NCBI GenBank assembly: GCA_012512545.1 | Contig: JAAZDZ010000369.1 | Span: 1 to 6,162, forward strand | DNA length: 6,162 nucleotides | DNA from: Alcaligenaceae bacterium | GTDB lineage: Bacteria; Pseudomonadota; Gammaproteobacteria; Burkholderiales; Burkholderiaceae_B | Direction: 5' to 3' | In this document: positions 5,598 through 6,162 of the stretch, piece after piece | Layout of the letters: each line of letters begins with the position of its first letter | Position numbering within the stretch: position 1 is the stretch's first letter | The notes under the pieces: model-generated | Told to the model about the DNA's origin: nothing | The model's input: only the letters and a program-made list of their open reading frames with translations | Databases searched by the model: none | Made by a program: the position numbers and the translations under genes

Positions 5598-6162
5598 ATG
5601 GAACTCAAGCTCCTGAACGATCAAGGTCAAGCCGCCTCCACCGTTGCCGCTCCCGACACCGTATTCGGTCGCGAATTCAACGAAGCCCTGGTGCATCAGA
5701 TCGTGGTTGCTTTCCAGGCGAACGCCCGTGGCGGCAACCGCGCTCAAAAGAGCCGTGGCACCGTCAAGCATTCCACCAAGAAGCCGTGGCGCCAGAAGGG
5801 CACCGGTCGTGCTCGCGCTGGTATGACTTCCTCGCCGCTGTGGCGTGGGGGTGGCCGCGCTTTCCCGAGCTCGCCCGACGAAAACTTCACGCAGAAGATC
5901 AACAAGAAGATGTATCGCGCTGGTCTCCGTGCGATTTTCTCCCAGCTGGCTCGCGAAGACCGTATCGCTGTGGTTGATTCCTTCACGCTCGAAGCGCCCA
6001 AGACCAAGCTGGCCGCTGCCAAGCTCAAGGATATGGGCATGGAATCCGTGCTGATCATCACCGATGCGCTCGACGAGAACGTTTACCTCGCCACTCGCAA
6101 CCTGCCGCACGTTGCTGTGGTCGAACCGCGCTACGCCGATCCGCTTTCGCTGATCCACTACA
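5598..6162 (+). CDS. rplD: 50S ribosomal protein L4 (3' end outside window)
   Basis: L4 binds 23S rRNA, and its extended loop lines the peptide exit tunnel. In E. coli it also represses the S10 operon. The first 188 codons are present and open to the window edge; the full protein is about 205 residues, so only the C-terminus is missing. Matches to L4: [16 protein letters not shown] near residues 23-38, the tunnel loop [15 protein letters not shown] (about 61-75) with SSPLWRGGG after it, [12 protein letters not shown], then [15 protein letters not shown] and VLIITD. The ATG has AAAGGAG at 5583-5589, 8 bases upstream and inside the end of rplC, giving tight coupling. rplW and rplB are expected next but are not visible. 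Confidence 0.97.
   Translation, partial: MELKLLNDQGQAASTVAAPDTVFGREFNEALVHQIVVAFQANARGGNRAQKSRGTVKHSTKKPWRQKGTGRARAGMTSSPLWRGGGRAFPSSPDENFTQKINKKMYRAGLRAIFSQLAREDRIAVVDSFTLEAPKTKLAAAKLKDMGMESVLIITDALDENVYLATRNLPHVAVVEPRYADPLSLIHY

Noticed and set aside
4812..6158. 448-codon open frame on the minus strand opposite rplC and rplD
   Set aside because: It lies antisense to two ribosomal protein genes with strong codon bias, which removes stops on the opposite strand. No family resemblance is visible.

Overview
The window reads entirely on the + strand. It looks like a betaproteobacterial chromosome, most likely Alcaligenaceae (the Bordetella / Achromobacter / Pusillimonas / Alcaligenes neighbourhood). 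The reasons are a Bug-family exported binding protein, an L3 with an N-terminal tail of the kind I associate with this family, and the tuf-rpsJ order. Base composition looks moderately GC-rich by eye, seemingly below Bordetella proper. The genus is inference and cannot be fixed from this sequence.

Layout. Positions 1-230 are the 3' end of tuf (EF-Tu). A terminator-like hairpin follows, then rpsJ (S10, 293-604) and a strong intrinsic terminator (634-663). In most bacteria rplC follows rpsJ directly. Here about 4.3 kb lies between them, in two units. The first is a single Bug/TctC-type periplasmic solute-binding protein (785-1768) with its own hairpin terminator. The second is a two-gene ABC importer of the betaine/choline/proline (ProU/OpuA) class. 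Its first gene fuses a ProX-like binding domain to the N-terminus of a ProW-like permease (1931-3898). Its second gene is a ProV-like ATPase without the C-terminal CBS domains (3895-4737), overlapping the first by 4 bases. The ribosomal cluster then resumes with a promoter and a roughly 80-base leader, rplC (4905-5594) and rplD (5598 to the window end, cut at residue 188).

How it works together. tuf, rpsJ, rplC and rplD make translation components at high level. Because of the terminator after rpsJ, rplC-rplD and whatever lies downstream should depend on the promoter just before rplC, whose GC-rich discriminator suits growth-rate or stringent control. The importer should bind a quaternary amine in the periplasm through an aromatic cage (Trp106, Trp190, Trp239) tethered to the channel and driven by the ATPase. 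Lack of the CBS module suggests it is not gated by ionic strength as OpuA/ProU are. The Bug protein has no membrane partners here and may serve a transporter encoded elsewhere.

Most notable points: the split S10 cluster; the N-terminal binding-domain/permease fusion; the CBS-less ATPase; a perfect 9-bp GC-rich inverted repeat in front of the importer; and the structured leader of rplC. No RNA genes, CRISPR, insertion sequences or phage genes were seen. No stretch over 300 bases lacks a gene.
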